A stretch of DNA of 13,253 nt. It comes from an uncultured Acidobacteriota bacterium (GTDB taxonomy: Bacteria > Acidobacteriota > JAAYUB01). The DNA is taken from positions 1-13,253 of the forward strand of contig CALAMB010000469.1 of the NCBI GenBank assembly GCA_937925645.1, written 5' to 3'. A model generated the notes under the pieces. That model did no database searches, was not told where the DNA came from, and was given only the letters and a program-made list of their open reading frames with translations. This document shows positions 1 through 5,915 of the stretch, in pieces. Both the position numbers and the translations under genes were made by a program. How positions within the stretch are numbered: position 1 is the stretch's first letter; every line of letters starts with the position of its first letter.

Positions 1-55
1 GAATCCCCCGCACCGTGCCGAGTGTCACGGCGCCCGTCCGGCGGACGGGCGCTAC
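1..55 (+). repeat. 55-bp direct repeat, copy 1
   Basis: This segment matches 5450-5504 at 54 of 55 positions; the single difference is C at 19 against G in the other copy. It contains a perfect hairpin at 30-52 with stem GCGCCCGTCC, loop GGC and the complementary stem. Both copies are in the same orientation and lie outside the two divergent regulator genes. The match begins at the first base of the window, so the repeat may extend further left. Confidence 0.9.
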
Positions 56-68
56 TTCGCCCCCCTAC

Positions 69-89
69 GCCGCGTTCGACGAACGCGGC
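69..89. repeat. Hairpin module, GCCGCGTTC stem
   Basis: A perfect 9-bp stem GCCGCGTTC, loop GAC, then GAACGCGGC. The same stem with one additional base pair and loop GAT occurs at 5366-5388. Confidence 0.75.
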
Positions 90-206
90 CGGACGGCAGG
101 CGTAAACAGAATGCTCCCCCTACACATCGAGTGTCGCGTAATGGGGGGCGCCCAAAACCCTCCGTCCCATACCCTCCGGCATGATACGGAACATCCTGCT
201 GTCCGT

Positions 207-227
207 GCGCGTTGCGGCGCAACGCGC
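207..227. repeat. Hairpin module, GCGCGTTGC stem
   Basis: A perfect 9-bp stem GCGCGTTGC, loop GGC, then GCAACGCGC. The design (9-10 bp stem, 3-nt loop) is that of the hairpins at 30-52 and 69-89 but the stem sequence is different. Confidence 0.7.
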
Positions 228-262
228 GTCCGGAGATCATTCACAGTTCACAGCAGGATCCC

Positions 263-442
263 GCCGCGCCAGCGGCGGCGGCGTGTAGCCCGGACCGACA
301 GGTCCGGGTGCGCGGAGAACACGGGCCATCGATCAGCTCCGCAGGAGCGGGGGAAGACGCAATCCGGGCGGTACCGCAACCGGCGGTGCATCCACACCCC
401 AACCCGAACCCGGCGCCCTTATCCCGCCGCCGCTGGCGCGGC
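263..442. repeat. 17-bp perfect inverted pair (263-279 / 426-442)
   Basis: GCCGCGCCAGCGGCGGC at 263-279 is the exact reverse complement of 426-442. The shared CGCTGGCGCGG core also occurs inside the 33-bp repeat at 495-527 and 5512-5544, so these look like copies of one element in both orientations. Confidence 0.65.
289..308. repeat. Hairpin module, CCCGGACC stem
   Basis: A perfect 8-bp stem CCCGGACC, loop GACA, then GGTCCGGG, preceded by GTAG. A second 8-bp hairpin of similar build sits at 472-491. Confidence 0.65.
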
Positions 443-471
443 TGTTTCCGTACCGACGATTTTCCCGGCTA

Positions 472-491
472 CCCGGGCCTCTCGGCCCGGG
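472..491. repeat. Hairpin module, CCCGGGCC stem
   Basis: A perfect 8-bp stem CCCGGGCC, loop TCTC, then GGCCCGGG, followed by CTAC. It lies 3 bp left of the 33-bp repeat at 495-527. Confidence 0.65.
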
Positions 492-494
492 CTA

Positions 495-527
495 CATGCC
501 GCGGCCGCTGGCGCGGCCGGGTCATGG
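495..527 (+). repeat. 33-bp perfect repeat, copy 1
   Basis: Identical over 33 bases to 5512-5544. The core is a hairpin GGCCGC, loop TGGC, GCGGCC, and the outermost CATG bases can also pair. Here it lies 440 bp from the 55-bp repeat; at the other locus the two are only 7 bp apart, so they behave as separate modules. Confidence 0.9.
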
Positions 528-700
528 TGCCACGCCTGTGGCGTGAGTGGTGTGGCTGGACGCCGCTTTGGATGGCACGCAGTGCTTTGGAGTCCGGCGG
601 CATGACACCGCTCTGGATGGTGCGGGACGCGCTCGGTAATATCGCAGGGTGTGGACGCGGTGATGCTCCGCAAGAGTTCAATCCCCGCTTTGCGGGAATC

Positions 701-728
701 CAGAGCGCAGACATGTCCGCGCACTCCA
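701..728 (+). repeat. 28-bp degenerate repeat, copy 1
   Basis: It matches 2503-2530 at 24 of 28 positions in the same orientation. Both ends are conserved (CAGAGCGC and GCGCACTCCA). The centre GACATGTC is palindromic in this copy, so the unit can fold. The two copies lie on either side of the minus-strand regulator gene. Confidence 0.65.
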
Positions 729-762
729 GACCGGCACCGCAGCCCCGCAATCGTAGGGAGAA

Positions 763-2313
763 CTACCGACTCGGATTCCGGGTGCGGGTGGCAATGAAGC
801 GGGTGCCGTCCCAGTACAACACGGGATCGAGGTCCCGCACCATTTTGGGAGAGAACGCGCGCCGCAACTCCCCCTGCTCGAACAGCCGTCGATACAGGAA
901 CGCATACGCGCTGCTGGTCTCCACCCGATCCAGACTCAGGTCGAACCGCAGAAAATAGTCCAAGGTCCCGCTCACCTGGAAGCCGTACGCATCAGTCCGC
1001 GCGATGATGCCATCGGGCAGAATCTCAACCGCACCCACACATCCCAACGGCATCAGCCGTTCCATGACGGGATCCCGGGGAAACAGCAGATAATACAGCT
1101 CGCGTCCGGCGGGCCGATCCAGGCACAGGTAATCGGGCGTGTCCTGCTGGGGTGAGGCGCCCCCCATGTCCCGGGGATCGAGCACAAACAGGGCGGGTCG
1201 CGCGGTGCCGTTGTGGTACGCGCCGGCGATGATTTCACGGGTGCCGTCCCCGTCGAGGTCGGCGTAATTCACGTCCTCCACCCAGCCGCCATTGACGTAC
1301 TCACTGCGGATTCGCCCGTCGCCGTCCAGAACCGTCACTTTCGCCACGAACATCCGGTGGTTGCGCGACAGCACCACCAGTTCCCGCCGTCCGTCGTCGT
1401 CCAGGTCCACCGGGTCCACACAGATGCGCCAGTTCGTGTCGCTGGTCCGCTTGGGGTACCGGATGACTTCCCCCGGATCGTACCGCCAGAGCAACCGGCC
1501 GGCATCGTCCAGGCAGTTCAACACCCAGGGCTTGATGGCCTCCGGATAGCTGTCTCCGGAGATGACCAGGACCTCCGGCCGGCCGTCGGCGGTGATGTCC
1601 GCGATGCGAATGGAGGATTTCATTCCCCGGTTGGAATAAAAACGAAAATTGGTGGGTCCCGGGTTCACCGGCTCGGGGAGAATCCGCCGCCACAGCTCGT
1701 GGCCGGCCGCATCCAGGCCGATCAGCGTGTGGCCGTGGGCCTTGACTTGACTCAGTGGTGACGGGAAGCCGGACGAGTCGTCCGCAAAATAGACCAGCGC
1801 GGCGGATCCCAATCCCAAGATCCCCAGGACAAGCAGGACCGCCGCCAGCGGCCGGGAAAACCTGTGGAGGATTCTCTTCTTGTTCGGTTCAGCCGATCCC
1901 ACTGATATCGCCGACCCACTGCCGGTGGTGTCAACCGGTTCCTCCGGTATCACCGGCTCGCTGCCGCCGGCGCCAACAGACTCTCCCGTCACTGCCGACA
2001 TACCGCTTGTGGGGCAAGCCGGTTTTACCGGTACGACCGGTTCGCTGCCACCGGCGCTCGCTCCGTTCTCGAAACGGGTTGCGTCCGCCCCGGAAACCGG
2101 AGGGGCGCCCGCCGGGGCGTCTTCAGCGGGCGGCGACCGGTGCAGCCATTCGTCCAGCGCGTCGGTGTAGGCAAAGACCCGCCGGCCCGGCTCGCCGGTG
2201 ACCCGGAATACCGGCAGCCGGCTTTCCCGCTCCCACCGCTGGGCGGTCCGGACGGTGCAGTCGAGATACTCGGCGATTTCTTTCCAGGATGTGAGCTTGC
2301 GCCGCTCCCCCAT
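763..2313 (-). CDS. Membrane-anchored HTH regulator with FG-GAP/VCBS-like external domain
   Basis: A predicted 516-residue protein that would bind DNA in the cytoplasm and place a beta-propeller-like domain across the membrane. Residues 9-59 form an excisionase/MerR-like helix-turn-helix (SWKEIAEYL, RTAQRWERE, closing DALDEWL). A Pro/Gly/Ser-rich linker follows, with two copies of a 28-residue unit starting AGGSEPV at 87 and 115. One membrane helix lies at about 156-176. Calcium-loop-like FG-GAP/VCBS motifs lie at about 238-250 (DITADGRPEV), 302-314 (DLDDDGRREL) and 351-363 (DLDGDGTREI). I chose ATG at 2313 over the adjacent GTG at 2316 because AGAGG lies 5 nt upstream. Its C-terminus (LYWDG...T) matches the point in the divergent gene where an alpha/beta hydrolase begins. 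The architecture resembles ToxR/CadC-type one-component regulators; ligand and targets are unknown. Confidence 0.85.
   Translation of the reverse strand: MGERRKLTSWKEIAEYLDCTVRTAQRWERESRLPVFRVTGEPGRRVFAYTDALDEWLHRSPPAEDAPAGAPPVSGADATRFENGASAGGSEPVVPVKPACPTSGMSAVTGESVGAGGSEPVIPEEPVDTTGSGSAISVGSAEPNKKRILHRFSRPLAAVLLVLGILGLGSAALVYFADDSSGFPSPLSQVKAHGHTLIGLDAAGHELWRRILPEPVNPGPTNFRFYSNRGMKSSIRIADITADGRPEVLVISGDSYPEAIKPWVLNCLDDAGRLLWRYDPGEVIRYPKRTSDTNWRICVDPVDLDDDGRRELVVLSRNHRMFVAKVTVLDGDGRIRSEYVNGGWVEDVNYADLDGDGTREIIAGAYHNGTARPALFVLDPRDMGGASPQQDTPDYLCLDRPAGRELYYLLFPRDPVMERLMPLGCVGAVEILPDGIIARTDAYGFQVSGTLDYFLRFDLSLDRVETSSAYAFLYRRLFEQGELRRAFSPKMVRDLDPVLYWDGTRFIATRTRNPSR
1944..2057 (-). repeat. In-frame 84-bp-period repeat in the regulator linker
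   Basis: Segments 1944-1973 and 2028-2057 agree at 26 of 30 bases and are exactly 84 bp apart, giving two 28-residue linker units that start AGGSEPV. The rest of each unit has drifted, which suggests an old duplication of a flexible spacer rather than a folded domain. Confidence 0.7.
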
Positions 2314-2350
2314 CACAGCCTCTCATTGATCACAGCACCAGCAAGGGCGA

Positions 2351-2381
2351 ATTATAATGGATCCACACCTCCCGAACGCAA
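2351..2381 (-). promoter_or_regulatory. Putative sigma-70-type promoter for the minus-strand regulator
   Basis: On the minus strand, TTGCGT (2376-2381) and a perfect TATAAT (2351-2356) are separated by 19 bp. The -10 box is excellent; the spacer is longer than the usual 17. Start of transcription would fall near 2344, giving a leader of about 30 nt before ATG 2313. Confidence 0.5.
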
Positions 2382-2502
2382 GCGCAAACTTCAACGCAAT
2401 TCTGATTATCAGGACCGCCGTCCGCATCCGATTGGGCGGAGATGATTCACCACGCCTGAAGCCGAGGGTGCCGGCTCTCGTCGCCCGCGTCCTGCGTCGA
2501 TT

Positions 2503-2530
2503 CAGAGCGCCGACGAGTCTGCGCACTCCA
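2503..2530 (+). repeat. 28-bp degenerate repeat, copy 2
   Basis: It matches 701-728 at 24 of 28 positions in direct orientation. It lies upstream of the minus-strand regulator, between the two divergent promoters. Confidence 0.6.
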
Positions 2531-2749
2531 CAGTACCTCGCGCATCTGCAGCGCGCGAGCTCGGCCTCGGGCAGGATCAACCGGCCAGCCCGACCATCCG
2601 AACCGATCATGCCGAATATCCTCATCCTGCCGCTGAACGCCCCAAAATCGCGCCGCCCTCGGTATGGGTGACGCACATCCATCAGGAGCGGCGCACACCA
2701 GGCGGCACAGCGCACGGGTTGAGGCGGGCATCTCGCGGCTCTCACAGGG

Positions 2750-2779
2750 TTGATTTCCGGCGGGGCGGAAGGTTACAAT
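2750..2779 (+). promoter_or_regulatory. Putative sigma-70-type promoter for the plus-strand regulator-hydrolase
   Basis: TTGATT (2750-2755) and TACAAT (2774-2779) are separated by 18 bp. Transcription would begin near 2786, inside an inverted repeat (TCCCGG, loop CAGG, CCGGGA at 2779-2794) whose position would suit an operator. The resulting leader is about 130 nt. Confidence 0.5.
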
Positions 2780-2794
2780 CCCGGCAGGCCGGGA
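2779..2794. promoter_or_regulatory. Inverted repeat at the predicted transcription start
   Basis: TCCCGG, loop CAGG, CCGGGA: a 6-bp perfect inverted repeat that begins on the last base of the -10 box. It could be a regulator binding site or simply GC-rich background; no second copy was found in front of the divergent gene. Confidence 0.3.
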
Positions 2795-2906
2795 CGGCAC
2801 CACACCCAGGGCGGGTTGGGTTGCCCATGGCCGATCACCCCGCCCGCAGCCAGGAGACGCTGCCAGTCGGCAGGCACGCCCGGCGTTGGCAACATTTCGA
2901 CCAGTT

Positions 2907-2910
2907 GGAG
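2907..2910 (+). promoter_or_regulatory. Ribosome binding site deciding the GTG start at 2916
   Basis: GGAG lies 5 nt upstream of GTG 2916. The alternative in-frame TTG at 2886 has no such sequence, and the HTH homology to the divergent paralogue begins only after 2916. Confidence 0.65.
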
Positions 2911-2915
2911 AAACG

Positions 2916-5105
2916 GTGACCGAGGAAACCGGTCGGCGTTTGGAATCATGGAAGGAGATCGCGGCTCATTTGGGCCGGTCTGTTCGCACCGCGCAGCGGT
3001 GGGCGGCAGAACGGGGGATGCCCGTCTATCGGGATGCCGGCGGATCGAGCGAGCGGGTCTTCGCCTTTGCCGCCGAGTTGGAGCAATGGCGGCAGGGTGG
3101 GCCGGAACCGCCCGTTTCGGCGGCGGCGGCCGGGCCCGACCCTGACAAGGGGGTTCCAGTCACCGCGCCGGATGCCGCCGTCCGGGCAGAGCATCCAACC
3201 CGCCGCCGGCTGGCGCTCGTGGCGATGTTACTGGCCGGGCTCGGGCTGGCCGGGTCCGGGCTGGTGCTGCTCCGCCCCGCGCCAACACCGGACCTCGCCT
3301 CCTACCAGGTCGCCGAGTTCACCGCCGGGTCGCGAGTCGACCTGTTCGACGCCGCTGGCCGCCTGGTGCATTCCCTGACCACGCCGCTCAAACTCAATTC
3401 CTACCGACAAAACGGGATCACGTACCTCCACCTGACCGACCTGGACGGGGACGGCCGGAAGGATTTGCTCACCCTGGACCCGGCCGGCGGTTCCCTGAGC
3501 TTGCTGCTCGGCGAACCGGGAGGAGGATTCAACCGGCGGTCCCGAGACCTCCACCTCCGCCTCGACTTCGAGGGGAAGGTGTACGATTCCTTCAAAACGT
3601 CCAACCTGTGGGTGGAGGACCTCAATGGGGACGGACGACCCGAGGTTGTTGTCTTCCAAAATCACACCACCGAGTGCTTCGCTTGCTGCCGGATTCTGGA
3701 CGCCGGCCAGGACCCCCTCCTGACCATCTGGCACCCGGGACACCTCCACTACTGCCGCTTCGGGGACCGAAACCGCGACGGGCGCAAGGAGATCTACCTC
3801 AGCGGGACGTTCAACGACTCGCCCCGTTCCAGCACCCCGGTCCTGCTGGCGGCCGAGGCGGACTGGTCCCGGCGGGGCCAGGTGCTGGACCTGATCCGGC
3901 CGGGTCGGATCCTGCCGGCGTCAACGCCGGCGGGGATCACCCTGGCCTACGTCAACCTGAAAAAGGACCGGCTGAACCCGCGCGTCTACGCCTGGGAGAA
4001 GGCGAGGATCTGGCAGCTTGGCACGGACGACGGGGAATTCAAGCTCGACGTCGGCGCCAGCCCGTTTCGGGTCCAGCATGCCAACGAGGGGCTTGCCATC
4101 GGGTTCGACACCTGTCTGCGGCGGTTCTTCTTCGACCACGACCTGGCCTGCCGCTCCGCCGATTTCACCCCCGGGCCGGCCGAGGCCCTCGGCGTCGATA
4201 CGGCCAGCCCGGCGGCCCGGGAGTTGCTGATACCCCTTTACTGGAACGGCGCCGCCTGGCTGTCCACCCCCTGCACCCTCCCTGCCGCAGCCGCCGGCGA
4301 TCCGGTCGCGGGCGACGGACGCCAGGAGAAGATGATTGACGTGGGCAGTCGAAAATTGCACGGTCTGGTCTATGGCCAGGGCCGGCCCGCCGTTGTGCTG
4401 GTCAGCGGCCTGAATTCTCCGCAAACGTCCTGGGATTCGGTCGTTCCGGCCCTGGCGGCGATCACGACCGTGGTGACCTATGACCGGGCCGGCGTCGGCA
4501 AAAGCGAGATCGGCGACCTGCCGGCTCATGGCGAGCGGTCCGCTCAGGACCTTCACCTGTTGCTTGACTCGCTGGGCGTTCCCAAGCCGGTTATCCTGGT
4601 CGGGCACTCCTTCGGTGGCTTTATCGTTCGGCTATTCGCCTCTCGTTACCCGGAGGACGTGGCGGGCATCATTTTGGAAGAGGTCCAGCATGAGGACAAT
4701 CTAACGGAACTGCGCGCCATTCTCCATGGAAAGGACCTCGAAGCATACGATCAGATGATAGCCGATATGTTCAGTGAGTCCGGGAATCCAAAAACCGAGG
4801 CCGACTACCGGGACATCACCCGGGAACAGGTGAGAAGAAGCCAACCCCTACCCCGGGTGCCGTTCGTGATTCTGACGTGTTCCGGCCGGGCCAAAGCCAT
4901 GTCGCCCATTTTCAGCCCTGAGGCGATCGAAGCCATGACTAAGCTGGACCTGGAGCTGATGAACCGTTTGGCCGCCTTGATTCCCCGGGGGATGCAGATT
5001 CTGGTCGGGGGCACGGGACATTACATTCATGTGGACAAGCCGCAGGTTCTGATTGAACCGACAGTGGAAATGATCAAGGAAGTGAAAGCGAAAGGAAAAT
5101 ACTGA
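2916..5105 (+). CDS. Membrane-anchored HTH / FG-GAP protein fused to an alpha/beta hydrolase
   Basis: A predicted 729-residue multidomain protein. Residues 8-59 are an HTH closely matching the divergent gene (SWKEIAAHL, SVRTAQRW, ELEQWR). A Pro/Ala linker leads to one membrane helix at about 99-119. FG-GAP/VCBS-like loops lie at about 174-185 (DLDGDGRKDL), 234-246 (DLNGDGRPEV) and 283-295 (DRNRDGRKEI). The sensor part ends at about 441-448 (LYWNGAAW), where the divergent paralogue also ends. From about 472 a full alpha/beta-hydrolase domain follows: YDRAGVGKS at 522-530, nucleophile elbow GHSFGG with Ser565, and GHYIHVDKP with His702 or His705 near the end. No acid residue is obvious at the usual place after LTCSGRA. 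With the HTH inside, the hydrolase would face the periplasm. Substrate and physiological role cannot be read from the sequence. Confidence 0.85.
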   Translation: MTEETGRRLESWKEIAAHLGRSVRTAQRWAAERGMPVYRDAGGSSERVFAFAAELEQWRQGGPEPPVSAAAAGPDPDKGVPVTAPDAAVRAEHPTRRRLALVAMLLAGLGLAGSGLVLLRPAPTPDLASYQVAEFTAGSRVDLFDAAGRLVHSLTTPLKLNSYRQNGITYLHLTDLDGDGRKDLLTLDPAGGSLSLLLGEPGGGFNRRSRDLHLRLDFEGKVYDSFKTSNLWVEDLNGDGRPEVVVFQNHTTECFACCRILDAGQDPLLTIWHPGHLHYCRFGDRNRDGRKEIYLSGTFNDSPRSSTPVLLAAEADWSRRGQVLDLIRPGRILPASTPAGITLAYVNLKKDRLNPRVYAWEKARIWQLGTDDGEFKLDVGASPFRVQHANEGLAIGFDTCLRRFFFDHDLACRSADFTPGPAEALGVDTASPAARELLIPLYWNGAAWLSTPCTLPAAAAGDPVAGDGRQEKMIDVGSRKLHGLVYGQGRPAVVLVSGLNSPQTSWDSVVPALAAITTVVTYDRAGVGKSEIGDLPAHGERSAQDLHLLLDSLGVPKPVILVGHSFGGFIVRLFASRYPEDVAGIILEEVQHEDNLTELRAILHGKDLEAYDQMIADMFSESGNPKTEADYRDITREQVRRSQPLPRVPFVILTCSGRAKAMSPIFSPEAIEAMTKLDLELMNRLAALIPRGMQILVGGTGHYIHVDKPQVLIEPTVEMIKEVKAKGKY

Positions 5106-5224
5106 TGCTGGCGATGTTTTCATTCGCCGTTTCCGAAGGGTCGTCGGGGTCTTCGCCCGGCGCACCCGGACCTGTAGATCATTCCCACCGGTGAGCCTGT
5201 GGTGGTATGTGCGCTGCCCGCTGA

Positions 5225-5310
5225 ATCACCACGATCCGTTTTCGGAGTGCGGTGATGAGGCGCCCGGCACAGTTCACAAAGCACCGGGATGTGCCCGGCG
5301 CCGAATCACC
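5225..5310. repeat. Overlapping, mutually exclusive hairpins
   Basis: 5251-5310 is a 60-bp imperfect inverted repeat: GGTGAT, then GA, then GGCGCCCGGCAC (5259-5270), a 20-nt loop, GTGCCCGGCGCC (5291-5302, one mismatch), then GA, then ATCACC. The left arm GGTGAT at 5251-5256 can instead pair with ATCACC at 5225-5230 in a second hairpin (stems 5225-5238 and 5243-5256, 11 of 14 paired, loop TTTT). Only one of the two can form at a time. Confidence 0.6.
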
Positions 5311-5365
5311 GCTTTGACACGGCACGCCAGGAAGCCGGTTGCGCCGCGACCGGCATCGGCCCTTA

Positions 5366-5388
5366 GGCCGCGTTCGATGAACGCGGCC
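5366..5388. repeat. Hairpin module, GGCCGCGTTC stem
   Basis: A perfect 10-bp stem GGCCGCGTTC, loop GAT, then GAACGCGGCC. It is the longer twin of the hairpin at 69-89. Confidence 0.75.
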
Positions 5389-5449
5389 CGCTCCCCCGGC
5401 ACGTTTGAGCGATTCACCCTCTGGTTTGAGTCGCGGCGAGAGCGGATCG

Positions 5450-5504
5450 GAATCCCCCGCACCGTGCGGAGTGTCACGGCGCCCGTCCGGCGGACGGGCG
5501 CTAC
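5450..5504 (+). repeat. 55-bp direct repeat, copy 2
   Basis: It matches 1-55 at 54 of 55 positions and carries the same perfect hairpin at 5479-5501. It is followed after 7 bp by the 33-bp repeat. Confidence 0.9.
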
Positions 5505-5511
5505 CTAGTCC

Positions 5512-5544
5512 CATGCCGCGGCCGCTGGCGCGGCCGGGTCATGG
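5512..5544 (+). repeat. 33-bp perfect repeat, copy 2
   Basis: Identical to 495-527. The homology stops immediately after TCATGG, where an extra C appears before a short TGCCAC match. Confidence 0.9.
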
Positions 5545-5652
5545 CTGCCACCCGGCTAATCAACTCCAGCCCACTCGGCCGTTAGCTTGCCTCCATTCAG
5601 TGAATCGGTGAATCTGGAGACAGGAGACGAGACGTGTAATTCTAACAGAGCG

Positions 5653-5709
5653 CCCCGAACCACGAATCCCAAACCCCGAAACCCCAACCGCGAGACCCGA
5701 AATCCGAAT
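5653..5709. repeat. Low-complexity CCGAAACC/CGAATCCC-like tract
   Basis: Imperfect short repeats of the type CCCCGAA, ACGAATCCC and CCCGAAA run across this stretch. Base use is strongly strand-asymmetric (few T on the plus strand), unlike the surrounding coding DNA. Confidence 0.5.
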
Positions 5710-5731
5710 GGTGGGAACGAGTGTCGAGTTT

Positions 5732-5819
5732 CGATGACGATGACGATTACGAGCTTCGATTATGATCACGATTACGATCACGATTACGAATTACGATTAC
5801 GAATCACGAGCACGACGAA
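5732..5819. repeat. Degenerate tandem ACGATT/ACGATC tract
   Basis: Units of ACGATT, ACGATC and ACGAAT recur with a period near 6, for example GATCACGATTACGATCACG, degrading at the right into ACGAGCACGACGA. It is AT-richer than its surroundings and has no coding signature. Confidence 0.7.
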
Positions 5820-5859
5820 CTCCTATCTCCTATCTCCCAACTCCTCACTGTTCACCAAC

Positions 5860-5886
5860 AAAAAAACCGGGCGCTCGCCCGGTTTT
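5860..5886 (-). terminator. Rho-independent terminator of the lipoprotein gene
   Basis: Read on the minus strand: a 10-bp stem AAAACCGGGC, loop GAGC, GCCCGGTTTT, ending in seven consecutive T. It begins 30 nt after the stop at 5916. On the plus strand it is followed only by the four T within the stem, so plus-strand termination would be weaker. Confidence 0.9.
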
Positions 5887-5915
5887 CATCCAGTCATTTC
5901 CAAAGCTGGGTCGTT

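Larger units (their letters stand above)
1..762. other. Repeat-rich non-coding region left of the regulator pair
   Basis: No convincing gene is visible; open frames here have biased Arg/Pro/Ala composition, no recognisable domain and no supporting ribosome site. The stretch is a mosaic of short hairpins: perfect stems at 30-52, 69-89, 207-227, 289-308 and 472-491, and a 17-bp inverted pair at 263-279 and 426-442. It also holds an imperfect direct repeat at 559-580 and 604-625 (17 of 22 identical), a small CCCGC/GCGGG hairpin at 684-696, and the copy of a 28-bp repeat at 701-728. Two segments (1-55 and 495-527) recur near 5.5 kb. I see no intrinsic terminator for the minus-strand gene that ends at 763. 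Confidence 0.7.
2314..2915. other. Divergent intergenic region between the two regulators
   Basis: 602 bp separate the two divergent starts. Near the left edge is a minus-strand promoter-like pair (2351-2381). Toward the right is a plus-strand promoter-like pair (2750-2779) with a TCCGG/CCGGA-type inverted repeat at 2779-2794 on the expected transcription start. A 28-bp repeat copy lies at 2503-2530. I see no convincing gene: the longer open frames have no recognisable domain. The plus-strand leader would be about 130 nt and includes a small CTGCC/GGCAG hairpin at 2860-2873. Confidence 0.65.
5106..5915. other. Repeat-rich non-coding region right of the regulator pair
   Basis: About 810 bp with no supportable gene; open frames are low-complexity or lie in repeats. 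In order it holds a weak GGCGA/TCGCC hairpin just after the plus-strand stop (5110-5128, not followed by a T-tract), the 5225-5310 double hairpin, hairpin 5366-5388, the second copies of the 55-bp and 33-bp repeats, a CCGAAACC-like tract (5653-5709), an ACGATT-like tract (5732-5819), a CTCCTATCTCC-like pyrimidine tract (about 5818-5856), and the terminator of the lipoprotein gene. Confidence 0.7.

Noticed and set aside
15..958. Long plus-strand open frames rich in Arg, Pro and Ala
   Set aside because: They run through palindromic repeats and over the end of the minus-strand regulator, have no ribosome site or domain, and are expected by chance in DNA this GC-rich.
2323..2803. Minus-strand frames of 118-140 codons upstream of the minus-strand regulator
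   Set aside because: They overlap the regulator's promoter and the 28-bp repeat, lack a domain and have no convincing ribosome site.
5110..5135. Possible terminator after the plus-strand regulator-hydrolase
   Set aside because: The GGCGA/TCGCC stem is short with a bulge and is followed by only three T, so it does not meet the usual pattern.
1..5544. Insertion sequence or integron bounded by the direct repeats
   Set aside because: No transposase, integrase, terminal inverted repeats or attachment site is visible; the repeats are kept as repeats only.
5732..5819. CRISPR array
   Set aside because: The repeating units are about 6 bp with no spacers between conserved repeats; this is a simple degenerate tandem tract.
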